Source of the DNA: Escallonia rubra
Taxonomy: Eukaryota; Streptophyta; Magnoliopsida; Escalloniales; Escalloniaceae
Length of the DNA: 64,000 nucleotides
Assembly (NCBI GenBank): GCA_033065855.1
Contig: JAVXUO010001613.1
Location: forward strand, 1 to 64,000
Direction of reading: 5' to 3'
Part shown: in pieces, positions 47,273 through 63,246 of the stretch
How positions within the stretch are numbered: position 1 is the first letter of the stretch
How the letters are laid out: every line of letters begins with the position of its first letter
Translations under genes and position numbers: made by a program
Notes under the pieces: generated by a model
Database searches by the model: none
Seen by the model: only the letters and a program-made list of their open reading frames with translations
What the model was told of the DNA's origin: nothing

Positions 47273-50200
47273 ATGGAGCTTTCTCGTCTCGATCACCTCG
47301 TGACCTATTCATCACAATCTCAGCTACTCAAAGCTAGGGTTTACATCCCAACCACCTCTTTCAGCCCCACGCGCCACCGCCACCGCCACCAGCTGCTCTT
47401 AATGGATGCTAGCAGAACGACCATATGCGCCTCCGCCGTCGACGGCAACGGTTCACCGGCAACCGCCTCGCAGACCTGCACAGGTAATTAAACCCTGTCG
47501 GAATTTGAAACTCCATTTTGATCTCAAATTAACCCGTTTGAGTGTAATGGTAAATCAGTGGCTTTTATCTTTCACTGTAGGTAGAATCGGTGAGGTGAAA
47601 AGGGTGACGAAAGAGACAAATGTGTCGGTGAAAATAGACTTGGATGGTACAGGTGTGGCTGACAGCAGTACCGGGATTCCTTTTCTTGATCACATGCTGG
47701 ATGTTAGTATCTATTTTAATTGTGATTATTTCAAATTTAGTTTTCTACAGGATAGAAGTTGGGATGATATTAGTATGATGCATCCACTTCAATATCAACT
47801 CTTCCACCTTTTTTTGTCACTAAAGGTTGAACTTGTCTTCTTAGCTAATTTCGCTAAAAGCCATCTTGAGTGGAGAATTTGAAGGAAGAGTGGATTCCCG
47901 AATGCCGAACCAGTAATGGTTAGCCTTCGCAAGTTTGTATTCCAAATTAGGTGGAATATAGTGATTCGATTAATCTAAAACAGTGTGATTCATTGTTTTG
48001 AATGCCTGAACCAGAATGTGCCACTGATTTTGAGAGTTAAAATTTGGGGTATAGATTTGGGAAAAGTAGCATTGCTCATACAATTATGTTGCTTTTAGTT
48101 GTGCTTTTTCTAAGGGGATAATGAATTGATTGAGAAGTTAATCTGAAGCAGACCTCTGTAAGGACACAGTTTGTATTAAACGGTACTTTAGTCATTCCGT
48201 TGAATCGTTAATGTTAATTTGGACCATGTTGACAACTTATCTAAGATAGGGCCCTAGATGTAATGATCAGTCTTGTACTCCATTTTTTGGCACCCAAATT
48301 GAAGGTTATTCTTTTCCCCTGGGAAACAAACATTGCACGGAATTTTAGGAGATAAGCTGTAATTATTTGCTACTCTGAGTGATGCTAATTATTTTATATT
48401 TGTGTGTTTGTTAGCAACTTGCTTCTCATGGACTATTCAACGTGCATGTAAGGGCTACAGGTGACATTCACATCGATGATCATCACACGAATGAAGACGT
48501 TGCCCTTGCCATTGGAACGGTGACTTCTTAGAGACATTGCATTGTTTAACTTTTCTATGTTCGTCAATTGTTTACGTGGACACTGAATGTATTTGTTGTG
48601 ATTTCGATGAGAATTGTAATAAATGCCTCCTTATCTAGGAAAAGGAAATGATGTTTTGATTTAATTTTCGGAGGTTAATAGGCATTATCATTTCAATCTT
48701 CCTATAGCTGAGTTTGGTGCAACCATGTGCCAAATTATATTTGCAGGCAGTAACAGTACGAAGAGTGCATTTCTTAGCTTCATTTCACATTCTGGTTATT
48801 GACGTAAACTCATTGCTCTAGTGTTACTGGCTTATGCAGGCTTTGCTGCAGGGTCTTGGTGATAGAAAAGGAATTAACCGCTTTGGTGACTTCTCTGCTC
48901 CATTGGACGAAGCGCTGGTACACGTTTCGCTGGTATGTTAATAGCTCCAAATGGAAATGCTTTGATCAATTTAGAATCATGGGCCACAAACAGCCAGTAG
49001 ATTAATTGTTCAAAAGGAGGACTCTTGGTTACGTTCTCTCCTGTTACGATAAACGAAAAGTTGAATTTTGTTATGTCAAAACTTGCCTATTGCCCTAAAA
49101 CAAGGCGACCTTATCAATCCATTTCACACACTTTCTATCTGCGTAAGTGGTGTAAATAGCTAAAGTGGTCTGTTTACATAGGGTGGTCTCATCTAGTATG
49201 ATTATCATTTTACTTCTTTAGCATTGTATAGACTGTCATGCATTAAGTAATCTTAATGGGTTTAGATACACGTTGCACTGTACGGCGTTCAATGCATAGT
49301 AAACACTTCTAACGTGGAAGAAAGCTCTTCGCCCGTGAAAGACATGTGGTGGTCGATGTGCCAAGCATAGAATGACTTTGAGAGATTCCTAAACGATGCC
49401 CGCTAGAAGCATGCCACCAGTGGTGCAAGCTTGTTTTTAATACACGTGTCTTCTCTTGGTTTGGCTTGATATCGAACACTGAAATAACCTTGAACAGAAC
49501 ATGCCAATCGTTTACTGTACTTGCCTTCTGCATTTGTTTTTATATCTTCTTGCGCAGACTCGATTTATCGCCCATCTTAATTTGTGTTTTAGGATCTATC
49601 GGGGCGACCACATTTAAGCTATGATTTACGCATACCGACTGAAAGAGTTGGAACTTATGATACTCAGGTACTTTCTTATTGTTGCATCAGAAGTTATAAT
49701 CTTCATTCTATTGCAATTCTAACCTCTATGTTCTGCAAGGTTTTCCCCCTTTTTTTTTGGTTCAAAGGTGATTTCATGTTCAGTACGGGGCTTTTGACAC
49801 CGCTAAGCAGTAGACCCGTGCACTAGGCTGGCCTTCTAATTAATAATTACTAATAGTGCGCCATGGCCGATATTTCATGAATAGGGTAGCTTGAAGAGAA
49901 ATAAGCTGATGCTTTGAAGCTACATGACCTGATCTAAGCTTCATTAATGCAGAGAGTAGCTTTGTTGTCGAATTAAAGTACATCGATTGAGATGCATATA
50001 TGCCAGATTAAAAGATGGCCTTGTTCTTGTTTTATTACCTATCACATTGCCTGGTAAGATTAGGCAATCAAGTTCATCAGTGCAAACTAACTAATGGCTG
50101 GAGGCAATAGCTATCAGATGAATAAAGTGATTCTCTATGGGAAGGGTGCAAATAACGAGAAATAGAGCATCTTGTGAATTGTCATTTTAATCAGGCTCTT

Positions 50201-52056
50201 CTTGGAAAGTGGCTGTGAAGATTTCTGTTAAGCAGGGTGGTCCATGGAGGAGTTACTGTGAGAAAATCTGGAGAAGAGGGCGATGGTGGGACTAAAAGAA
50301 GGTAATTTATTTGCGATGCATTGGGACTCTGGAGGGATATTCTTGGCGAGAGGGAAGAATTAGTCTGGCTTGAGGGTTCGGTTTTGGAAAGATGTGGTGG
50401 TGATGTTACATGTGGCGGTGGTTTTTATTTAGTATTGGCAGGAACAAAGAAGTGTTAGTTGCTGAGATGCCCTCCGAGGATATGTAACGCACTCTACTGT
50501 AGGAACGTCCATGATCAGCAGCTGGAAGATGATGGACAATGGAGGATAGGCTGATTTAGATTGATGACAGTTATGGTAGCTGCTTTAGGAGATTTTTATG
50601 TCTTTCCTTGGGACTCTACTAGGATAGTCTGAGGAGAAAGAAGAAAGTCTATTGGAATTAGCTCTTCATGTGCTAGTGCAGTGGATGTGGATCATTTCTC
50701 CTGGGAGTCAGGCCTCTTACGGCTTTGTCGCTCGGGTCTTTCCCAAAGCCGGGGTGAAGTATACCGTTGATTTTTTTTGGTATACACAAACTATTTTCTA
50801 CAGTTTCTGGAGTGTTTTGTTTTGCTTATAGATAAAAACTCTTTATACACCGCGGTGTATATGGATCTGCTCCTTAATAGTGGTTTTGAATACACACAGC
50901 CACGCAAGTGAAACACATGCTTGCACAGAGACGTAGAGTGTGTGCATGCATGTGTCTGTACACGCGCTCTTCATGTCTCTCTGTCTGTGTCTGTGTGTGT
51001 ATGAGCAGACTCGAATACTTTTCTTCAAAAGATGACATGATTTGCTTAGTCTTTGGTTTCCTTCTCCTTGTATTCGTTAATTGTTATCACCACTGAAACC
51101 ATGGGACGTTTTATATGCAGCTGGTGGAGCACTTTTTTCAGTCTTTAGTTAATACTTCTGGTATGACACTCCACATCAGACAGGTACTCTCTTTCCACAC
51201 ACACCCCCCCCCCCCTGACCCAATTTGAGTGAATGCTTAGAGTCACAGAACATTCTCTTTTAAATTTTATTTTGTTGGAAATGATAAATAGAGTTTTTTC
51301 CCTAATTAATACATATTTAATACTTAATTACCAATATATACAATTTTGAAACTTATTTACCTGCATACCACACTTTTAGAAATCTCTGTTTGAAACTACG
51401 TTTAAACAGCGATTTCTACCTTGAAAACGTGGTTTCAAACAGCGATTTCTACTTTAAGGTAAAAATCAAGTAGAAATCGCTGTTTCAAACAGCGATTTCT
51501 ACCTTGAAATCGTGGTTTCAAATAGCGATTTCTAAAAATGTGGTATGCGGTAAATAAGTTTCAAAATTGTGTATATTAGTAATTAAGTATTAAATATGTA
51601 TTAATTGGGGAAAAAACTCATGATAGTTCACATATTAGACTCTTCTTATAGCAGGAACTCTGTCCTTTTATCTCATCTTAATATGCACTGGACTTTGTAG
51701 TGCAGTGCATAATTTTATAGAAATACTGATACAACCATTATTTTCACGTTTTTGTAGATATGAAATCAAAAATTACTAAAAGGCTTGCTACAGTTTCTCA
51801 TGGGATGTTATGTTGAGCATATATTTGGTGAAAGCAGCTTGCTGGGAAAAACTCTCACCATATAATTGAGGCAACCTTCAAGGCCTTTGCAAGAGCTCTA
51901 CGACAAGCAACAGAGTACGATCCACGCCGTCTTGGTACTGTGCCAAGGCAAGTTCTCTTCCTAAAAGAGATTGAAAAAGTTTGAAACTTAATCAAAATCT
52001 AACTCTCTTGCCTTGCGACTCTGTACAGCTCAAAAGGAGTTCTGTCACGTTCTTAG
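47273..52056 (+). CDS. HISN5: Imidazoleglycerol-phosphate dehydratase, plastid, complete
   Basis: Catalyses dehydration of imidazole-glycerol phosphate to imidazole-acetol phosphate in histidine biosynthesis (EC 4.2.1.19); acts in the plastid. Exons: 47273-47483, 47581-47702, 48415-48519, 48840-48932, 49593-49667, 51121-51183, 51838-51947, 52029-52056; 807 nt, 268 residues, the usual plant length. The first exon encodes a Ser/Thr/Arg/His-rich leader typical of a transit peptide. The enzyme core begins at [13 protein letters not shown]. The duplicated metal-binding motifs are visible: [14 protein letters not shown] and [17 protein letters not shown], with IPFLDHMLD before the first. The protein ends SSKGVLSRS. 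The last intron starts with GC (CCAAG|GCAAGT) instead of GT; joining there restores the conserved C-terminus. Other introns are GT-AG. Confidence 0.96.
51287..51619. mobile_element. Fold-back MITE in intron 6 of the IGPD gene
   Basis: Arms of about 150 bp form a long imperfect inverted repeat: GAGTTTTTTCCCTAATTAAT at 51291 matches the complement of ATTAATTGGGGAAAAAACTC at 51600-51619, and both arms continue through TTTAATACTTAATTAC and TTTGAAACTTATTTACC. The centre has several copies of AGAAATCGCTGTTTGAAAC. ATGATA flanks both sides (51281-51286 and 51620-51625) and may be the target duplication. It lies wholly inside the intron and carries no ORF. Confidence 0.7.
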
Positions 52057-53475
52057 GTATTCATCCACAGCCAAGGAGGGTCAACGATATCAAATTTTTT
52101 TTTATGCTGCATAACTATTCTCGAAAATTGGAGTAAATCTGCTGCAGCATTTGCTACTATGATGTGTTCGAAGGATATATAGTTGCCCCGCATTGGAGCG
52201 AGAGATGCCCGTTTGTCTAACTCGTGGAGTGGTTAGGATACAAAAACTACTGTTGTATCTCAAAATATGAATCTCCCAGTTGTAACAAAGTTTGGCCACT
52301 GTTGTATTTAGTGAAAGTTACTCTTGAATAAAGTTTCTTGTGGCCCTTCCAGTTCGAGGTGTTCCCTTGATGCTTGAAGGACTTGTTGCATGACAAGATG
52401 AATTCATGGTCTACCCATTGATATCCTCTAATAATGCATTTTGATTTGACATTGATTCTAGTTACAGAAATGATTTTGACCCCATGCCATTTGTTTGCAA
52501 ACAGATATAAAAGCGATTAACATGTCTAAATGAGGGCCACAAATATGCATGAATCCTGTCCTAGTTATTTGCAATGAATTTCGCCATGAATCTTCTTATC
52601 TGAGTAGTTGCATGCAGTGCAACAATACCGAGTATTCAGTTCATATAACTTCATGCAGATACAGACCATTAACTTGATTCAAGTGAGATGCTTCTGTGAA
52701 AAGTCCCTTGATATTCTTAAGCGAGGAAATGTCTGATCATCTTGTTCACGGTGTTTTCAAATGCAGATATAGGTAGGGCATGAAAGCTTCGAACTTCAGA
52801 GGCCTTCTTAAGGACTTCTCTCGGAAGTCTCAACACTTCTGGAGAAATAAGAGTTCAAATTTCTTTTCCTGGAGCTACTGCTCAGAAGGAAGACCTTTTC
52901 TCTAGGAGTTACAACTTCAACATAGATAAGAATCAGCGACTGGTTTTTCTATCTGCACTTCATGTGCATTTGAGCTGGAAAATGGTCTGGATAATGTGTC
53001 AGAGCATCACCAGACTGCCAGCAAACTATGCAAGTACAGTATAAATTAGAAGAGGCCTATGCGCAGAAACCAGCAGCAGTTTTACCCAGCATGGGATAGA
53101 GCAGTCAATCTGCAGGCATTTTCAGATTCACTGATATACCCTGCCCACCCTCGTTCATGAAGCAATTTGATAACCAGCAAGGTCATTTATGGATGTAAAA
53201 CAGATGGTGAAACAAGAAACAACATTTCATTCGCATTTAAATATGGATGATAGGCAATCTAAATTGAAGGTGACACAAGTAACCTTGATACATTAAGGCC
53301 TGTGTTATCATATGGACAGTGAGATTTGGTTTCTAAGAATACCGATAAACTTAAAGAATCTCAAATTTTTACATTCTCATGTGAAACTCTGTGATTCATA
53401 AGAATGCCACGGCACGAGATATTGCATTTGATTGTCATCTGTAAATGTTTTGGTTGAACTCCCAAAGATCCCATG
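52057..53475. other. Intergenic between convergent genes
   Basis: 3' flanks of the IGPD gene (plus) and the PSB27-like gene (minus). No other coding region is supported. Confidence 0.6.
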
Positions 53476-54992
53476 TTACAAGTATTCTTCCGCTCTATTC
53501 AAATCATTTAAAATTTCAGATTTCACCTCGTCTGGAAGTGGCGCAGATGGCCCTGCCTTTGAGTAGAAACTGGCAAGCGATCTGATTGCTTTCTCAATCA
53601 TGACATAGGATTCCTGCATCCATGAGACAGGTTAGGGAAGACACGAAAGTTGAGAATTGCCACAATGACAACTTTCAAAACATGGAATGGCACTTGTAAT
53701 ATGGCACAAAATGGTTGAGGTCTCTATGTAAGATGGTCGAAAACATGTAGCCAACTGACTAGGCAATTTCAGGCTTTGAATGGTTAGATTCTAGTCCTAC
53801 TTCTCCCCGAAGGATTTCCAGACTCATGCTGGAATCATATTTCAAAAAATGTGCATATAATTCCCCATACGTATTTAATTTCATCAAATGGAACACCCCC
53901 ATGCGTTTTGAACCAAAGCAAATTCATCAAGAAAAAGCTTACCTCGCCCGCCACCGTCTGTTTACCCCTCCAACCACCCAGATACTCTCGAATCGATTCC
54001 TTTGCTGCATCTGCATTTCGTCTAAACTTGGCATTGTCCTTGGGATTTTCCTTTAGGGACTCGCGAAGTGTCTTCACCACCTCTCTTGCTGAGCTCAAGT
54101 AAGCCTTCGGCAAGACTTTTCCAGACTTTGTTTTCTCATTGGGATCAAACAATGACTTCACGGCTTCAACAACACCTTCACCCTTGTCCCCTTGGTCATT
54201 TCTAGACTCATCTCCAGCCCAAGCTATTGATGGTGTCAGTAAACCACAACTGAATCTTATGATTGCCGCTAATGAAACACCACCACTATACACCAAAATG
54301 CATCGACGTAAAGATGATTTTTCTTCGGATGGTAACTTAACATGACACCTGGATCGTAATATGTCTGTTAAAATCAAAAGAGGGATATGAGGAAGATTAA
54401 AGAAGTTCCATTAGGTTAGCGTCTCCTGCGGATGGAGTGAGACCGGAAAGATCCAGCAGCGAATCAAGGTACATCACATAAGTAGGAGTAAAGAACATAA
54501 GAAGGCAAGACAGCACAAATCCCCCCACCCCCAGCAGACATTTTCATAAAATTAGGATAAGTAGTCATACGGAAAGAACAATAACCATGTCGCCTAGGAT
54601 AAAACTTGGGGATAGCCCTTCCCCTTGAACAAACCCCTCTATTTCAGATGGAAGCGGGTATCGTACCAAGAATCTTAGCTGACACCCACATTCATTTCTC
54701 TTAGCATCTTTGGAGGATTATATTGAGCATAGAAGGAATGAAGCAACTGTGACTAATGCAGCATTTCGTCTCAGAAAGTTTCTTGATTGGTGATGAATAA
54801 AACTGTACTAGTATACTCCACCATTTCCATCGGATTTGACACCAAATTGTTCCTACTTCAATGTAACAATTAAAGTTACAACTAGCAAAAGCAAATGAAT
54901 TTGCACTTACGCAACTCATTGACGGGCTTAACTTTCCCAAGTGAAGTGGAGACGGTAGGAGCCTGTATCTTCAGTGCAAGAAAAACAGCCAT
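53476..54992 (-). CDS. PSB27-H2-like thylakoid lumen protein (photosystem II D1 maturation)
   Basis: Matches the PSB27-H2/LPA19 family, which assists C-terminal processing of the D1 precursor during photosystem II assembly (family knowledge). Minus-strand exons: 54992-54911, 54364-53943, 53613-53476; 642 nt, 213 residues, GT-AG introns. The ATG at 54992 opens MAVFLALKIQAPT. Residues 1-46 resemble a chloroplast transit region. They are followed by a twin-arginine (LRRC, 47-48), a hydrophobic stretch and AWA|G (cleavage after about 77), so a lumenal signal of the Tat type is likely. The mature part has FDPNEKTKSGKVLPKAY, REVVKTLRESLKENPKD and AKFRRNADAAKESIREYLGGW, ending with ESYVMIEKAIRSLASFYSKA and DEVKSEILNDLNRAEEYL, all helical Psb27-fold sequence. 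Confidence 0.9.
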
Positions 54993-55123
54993 ATCCTTTG
55001 CTTCCAAATCTTTAAGCAATTGAGTAGCTACATGTCCAATGCATTCTAAACAGCAGCACCCACCACTCGAGCTATTGGCCCGTGATCAAAGACAGATGTG
55101 AAATCTTCCCCAGCAGTAAAAGA

Positions 55124-55192
55124 TGCAGAGAAGAAGAAGAAGAAATGGGGAGAGAGGCGAGGAAGAAGAAGAAGAAGAAGAAGGAGGAGGGG
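55124..55192. repeat. (GAA)n-rich microsatellite
   Basis: Interrupted GAA/GAG trinucleotide runs; open frames here give Glu/Arg-rich artefacts. Confidence 0.85.
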
Positions 55193-55580
55193 TCAGGAAG
55201 ATAAGGACAGTGGTTTTTGCGGATTTAGTTGAAATTCTCTTCATTACTGGCGTTTCTGATACAGATAATGTCTGTGTAAATATAAATTATAATTCTTTAA
55301 TACTCCGTGTGTGTATATATATATATATAAACCTAAAATTCATAACCAAGCAAAAATTTCGAATTAAAAAAATACTCCTAGTACATGAAAAAAAGGTTTT
55401 TGAATTTTTCATTTTTTTAAAAAATATAAACCTAAAATTCATAACCAAGCAAAAAAAAAAAAATTTAATTTAGAAAAACGTTTTAATTGCAAGAATTATG
55501 CCCAATAACCCGAAAAAGAAAAAGGTTTTTCATAGCCCGCATGATCAAAGCCCTGCCTCCTATTATAAAAATCCCTCTAT

Positions 55581-55592
55581 CTAGGGTTTATG
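55581..55592 (+). promoter_or_regulatory. Telo-box upstream of RPS18
   Basis: CTAGGGTTTA (complement TAAACCCTAG) lies about 95 bp upstream of the start codon. Telo-boxes of this sequence are a hallmark of plant ribosomal-protein promoters; function here is inferred. Confidence 0.6.
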
Positions 55593-55680
55593 GCCTCGGA
55601 TTTATGAACCCTTTCTTCACCGCTTGATTCATTTGGCCCCATCAGAACCGACCGACCAAAGAGACCACTCAACCGCAGCC

Positions 55681-58993
<3,313 letters not shown>

Positions 58994-60263
58994 GAATATG
59001 GTTATGTAGATTGCAGTCCGAAAGTTTTGCTCACTATTTAGTCAGTAGCCTTTTTAGAGTTCTTCAAGTTCCCTTGGTGAAAACGATGAGTTCAGTTTCT
59101 CCATTCTAAGGATTTTGAGTCTCTGGTTGTGAATTTTTGTTGATGTTGCAGTATTCCTATTTCATTTGTTTGTGCCCTTTTTACTCGCTAACAATGCATG
59201 TTTGGGCATAATTTGTTGTGATTTGGCACTTGCTCCCCTGATCAAGCCACATCCTTACGATAACAAAGCGTGAGGAAACCCAAAAGCATGCCCCTTTAGA
59301 GGAAGAGAAAATAATGGTATGCATTCCGATTCTAATCTGAAATATCTAGAATTAGGCTGTGAGAACTGTGGTTGCAAATGGAGATTTGAATGGATGCATG
59401 GATTGATCCAGTTTTGAGGAAAAATTAGGCGGCTTGGACTATTTCTCTGGTGGAAAAGGTTTCACTTTTGCCTAACCCATAAACGTAGAGATCGTGGTTC
59501 GGTGACAGCCTTGGTCAGCTCTTGCGCCACCACTGCACAGTTGTGGATCTTCCTTGCCATCACAAAATTTGCCTTAGATCTACAGGGTTATTGTATTTGG
59601 GGCTTATCAGGGTTGTCTCTTCTTGGCGTTCGATGAGTGTGTAATTGCTTTTGTTGCGGATTATTCAACGGTTGTACCTGGTATTTTTGTGGGGATTTTG
59701 ATGGTCGGTTTTGTTGCTCTGTCTCGGGTTGTGGTTAGCTTAAGGTGTATTAGGAGCTTTGTAGGTGATGGCTGGCTCAGTATAGTAATCCTGGTTGGTT
59801 TGTGAGAGTAATCGTGTTGCCTTGTCCTTGTGGTCGATGTGTGTCCCGTCCAGTTCCTACCCACGACTGCTTGAGTTTATTTCTCCATGGGTTGTTTCAC
59901 TAGTGGTGGTTTGGCTTCCTCTTGAGTTTGTGTCCACTCTTCCACCTAGATGTTGAAAGGGCCATCCCACCCTTTCCATCCCCAACCTTCATTTTCCCTT
60001 CTAGGTGGCGTCCCCCCTACCTTCTCTTAGGAGCTGTAGCTGCTAAGGAGTGGTCTAGTTTGGTTGTTTTGGGTCTTCCTTTGGCGGCCGGTTGTTGTAG
60101 TGCTGGTTGAATTTGTTCGGTATTTGGGGTGGGTTTTTGGTGTTTGTTGTGGTGGCTTATTCCTCGCAATACTGGTCATTGTTTAAAGGTCATTTTGGCT
60201 GTGGGTCTCCGATTGGCTTGGTGGCTGGTGGCAGATTCTGCAAAAGGGTTACAATCGTGTGTC
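58994..60263. other. 3' flank of RPS18 and G/T-rich intergenic sequence
   Basis: Probable 3' UTR to about 59200, then G/T-rich sequence (59590-60260) that stays open in several frames without protein-like composition. Its base bias resembles older retroelement 3' sequence, but no domain is visible. Confidence 0.5.
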
Positions 60264-61253
60264 TTTTTTTTTTTTATGGTAATAAGAGAATTGCATTGAT
60301 ATAAAAAAAGTTACAAAGTTCAAGAGTGCATAAGATACTGGCCTTAGGGCTATACAACAGATAATAAAAAGCATGATGAATACAAAAGCGGTAGACACCA
60401 TAAGTATCTATGCCATCCATCACGGCCAGGTCTCATCGTCGTAGGTAGCTAATAATCGAGTCCTGGTAGACCGTCGAGTGGGCCTGGCAAGCAAAAAGAG
60501 CTAGAGCTTTGGCTTCCTTCACTAGCTGAGGGGTCACCTTGGCAATACTATAATGATGGAATTTATTAACTTAATGGCAAAAGTCATAGATAATAGGTGC
60601 CACCGTATCAAAGATATGCTCAAAGCCCGACATCTGGTTCAGCAAAAAAGAAGACATTGTTAGAACAGTTATATGAAAAAAATAATGTTTCAAAGCACAT
60701 GTAGATGTATTACCAAAAAAAAATTAAAGTAAATATTACAAAAAATAAAAATAAAACATGTAGATGTAGATGTATGTAGAATGCAATGTGAGAGAGCAGT
60801 ATACAGATCCAATGACACAACAGAGAAGGAAGCTGAGCCACACCGAATGTTATTGTTGTAGCACGAAAGACCGATCCCAACTCTAAGGCGAGAGGGATCA
60901 AAAAAAGCATGGATGGCCATCGTAATCTGGGGAGGCAGGCTACAAGGGCATGGTGATCGGTTAACATGAATGTAAATTGGTCCTACAAGAGTGTTAGTGC
61001 AGGTGGTTATTGGTTGTGGTGAGCAGTTGGGTTGCGGGAGTTTCCCAGGTGATTTGGGTAGTTTATGCATGTAAGTGTAAATTAAATTAGTCATGGATTT
61101 AATTTGATGCACTATAGGGCTTGGGTGGAAGGGGATTTGGCGAAAAACTAGGTTATTTCTACTCATCCACACAACCCAGATTGTAACAAAGAAATATAGG
61201 ACAGCTAGCCAGTTCCCATGCGGATTTGGCTTCTTCAGTAGCCAAGCAATTAG

Positions 61254-61500
61254 TCATTCCTTGAAGGATAACCCAATAGTATCTGTTCTAATGCCGAGCA
61301 GTATGCCAAACCAAATGAGCCGCACCAGAGGACAGGTCATAAAAGCATGTCTTATATCTTCCGGAGTAAGATTGCATAGCGGGCATAGATTGCAAGGAGT
61401 AATGTTGAGTCGGTGGAGGTTGGTAAAGCGCGATAAACGATCCCATAGGATTTTCCAGATCAGGAAGTTGATCTTCAACGGCACTGGAAGTTGCTAGATT
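61254..61500 (-). pseudogene. LINE reverse-transcriptase zinc-binding region (zf-RVT)
   Basis: Reads LKINFLIWKILWDRL, then CNLCPLCNLTPEDIRHAFMTCPLVRLIW, the CxxC...H...C pattern of the zf-RVT domain. It lies in a different frame from the preceding ORF part, so a frameshift separates them near 61510. Confidence 0.8.
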
Positions 61501-61512
61501 TTCCCCCAAACG

Positions 61513-62274
61513 TCAGATTGTGAGATAGACGGCCGTGAAGGAGGCTTTGGAAGCAGGGTCAGAGCGAAGGTTTTTTTTTTCAAATAACATGTTGTAGGCC
61601 GATGCCACCGTAAAGTTACCATCCCTGGCATGGCCCCATACTTGTTGGTCATCAAATTCATACTTTGGAATATGTATGGCCTTGATTTTGTGACTAAGCT
61701 CGGGGGAAAAAAGTTCATCAATTTTAGAATGATCCCAAACGCCATCCCTGATAAGATCACAAACAAATTGGCATTGACTAGCACCACGTGTGGCTGGAGA
61801 TTGATGGAGCCTGTTGACTTGGGGAATCCAACAGTCTTGCCATAAATTTATCATCTTACCGTTACCCACTTGCCATCTGAGCCCATCTTTGAGAACATTC
61901 CTTCTAGTTACAATACCACGCCATGCTCGTGAGAAGTTACCCGTAGAAGCGGATCCAAGAAAGTCATTTCTTGTACAGTACTTCCCACAGAAAACTTGTG
62001 CCAGAAGGTTGTTATTGTCCACCCAAATCCTCCACGCCACCCTGGCAAGTAACGCCATATTGAAGAGTCTCATATCTTTGAAATTAAGGCCTCCTCCATT
62101 GAGACGACCACATAGAGCATTCCAGTTGATCCAATGGATACCACGGGCTATGTTTATGAAAAAATTATTGTTGCGATCCCCAAGCTGCAGCCATTTGATA
62201 GTAGATTTTTGGGCCCAAATAGACTCTTCGAAGTCCATTAGCCAGTCCAATCTTTGTCTGGCTTGCTGTTCCAT
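61513..62274 (-). pseudogene. LINE ORF2 linker fused to the post-RT region by an internal deletion
   Basis: The frame opens RLDWLMDFEESIWAQKSTIKWLQLGDRNNNFFINIA, the normal linker before the RT. It then passes directly to RGIHWINWNALCGRLNGGGLNFKDM...NMALLARVAWRIW, which normally follows the RT. The whole palm region, including the YxDD box, is absent. The junction lies near 62150. The frame stays open across the junction. Confidence 0.85.
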
Positions 62275-62277
62275 GAG

Positions 62278-63246
62278 TTATGCATCGATGTGAGGTAGTA
62301 GCGATTGGAAATGATTAATTCGTGCCAAAGTATCCTTAATTTGGGAGTCCAAATTGCCAAATACCTCTTTATTCCAGACAGTGAGATCTTTCATCATTAG
62401 GGCACCCCACGAGGTAACACAGAAGAGTGGGGAGCCTTGAACTTGGTGCTGCCAAGCCTTGAAGAGGACCGTTTTGGCCATTGGATGCTTAAGCCACATT
62501 GCCTCAAATCTTTTAGGCCGGTATCCAAAGTATACTACAGGTATTGTGTCAAGAAGCAAGGGTGCATGGTCAGAGGTTTGAATTCCCAGGTTAGTGATGG
62601 TAGCCATAGGGAACATCATTATCCAATCAATATTTGCAAATCCCCGATCGATACGCTCATAAGTGCAAGTCAATTGTTGCCGGTTATTGGTCCATGTGAA
62701 CGTTGGGCCCACCCATGTGAGGTCAAGAAGATAATGCGATTGTATGAAATCAGCTAAAAGATCATGGCCAGGAGTGGAAAACTGGTTGACTCCTGTCTTG
62801 TCCGTGGGTTGTAGTACTTGATTGAAATCCCCAATAAGCATTAAATGGGGGTTAATCCGAGCAATTGCATCAGATATGCGGGTCCAAGTTACAGCCCTTT
62901 TGGCGAGGTTGGGGTGCCCATAAATGAATCCTGATACCCATGACTCACCGCCCACCAGATGGAACTGGACCAAAATACAATGCTTGTCACAGTGTAGAAC
63001 GGTGCCTGTTAGGTCGTCAGTCCATCCAACCCATAGCCCACCTTTTGTTTTTTATTGTCCTCTAGGATCAAAACCGGTAGAGGTTGAATAACCTAGTTTA
63101 TGGAATATCGTAGAAACAAAAGATACAACCGATTTTATTTCTTGCAAAAAAATACATTTCGGCTTATGAAGCCTAGCCATCTTTAATGGTACACGAACTG
63201 AGAGGGTACGACCGAGCCCCCAGCAGTTCCAGCATAATTGTTTCAT
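62278..63246 (-). pseudogene. LINE endonuclease (EEP/APE-type) part of ORF2
   Basis: Opens MKQLCWNCWGLGRTLSVR and FLQEIKS (the N/Q and catalytic Glu motifs of the endonuclease-exonuclease-phosphatase fold), then IGDFNQVL (about 62840), ERIDRGFANIDW and TSDHAPLLLD (catalytic His). An in-frame TAA at 63052-63054 interrupts it and another TAA at 62278-62280 precedes the linker; the frame is the same across both. Confidence 0.88.

Larger units (their letters stand above)
54993..55680. other. Divergent intergenic region between PSB27-like and RPS18 genes
   Basis: Shared upstream region of two divergently transcribed genes. It contains a GAA-type microsatellite, a short AT microsatellite near 55315-55330 and a TAAACCTAAAATTCATAACCAAGCAAAAA block present twice (about 55327 and 55428). 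Confidence 0.6.
60264..63246 (-). mobile_element. LINE (plant L1-type) remnant, reverse transcriptase core deleted
   Basis: Minus-strand ORF2 parts in the order of plant L1 LINEs: endonuclease (63246-62278), linker, post-RT region (from about 62150), zinc-binding region (about 61480-61250) and an RNase H-side remnant (61172-60690). The 3' end reads CAATGCAATTCTCTTATTACCAT followed by an A run (T run at 60264-60275 on the plus strand), a poly(A) tail. Stops and frameshifts are present throughout, and the RT core is missing. The 5' end and a target duplication were not found. Confidence 0.85.
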
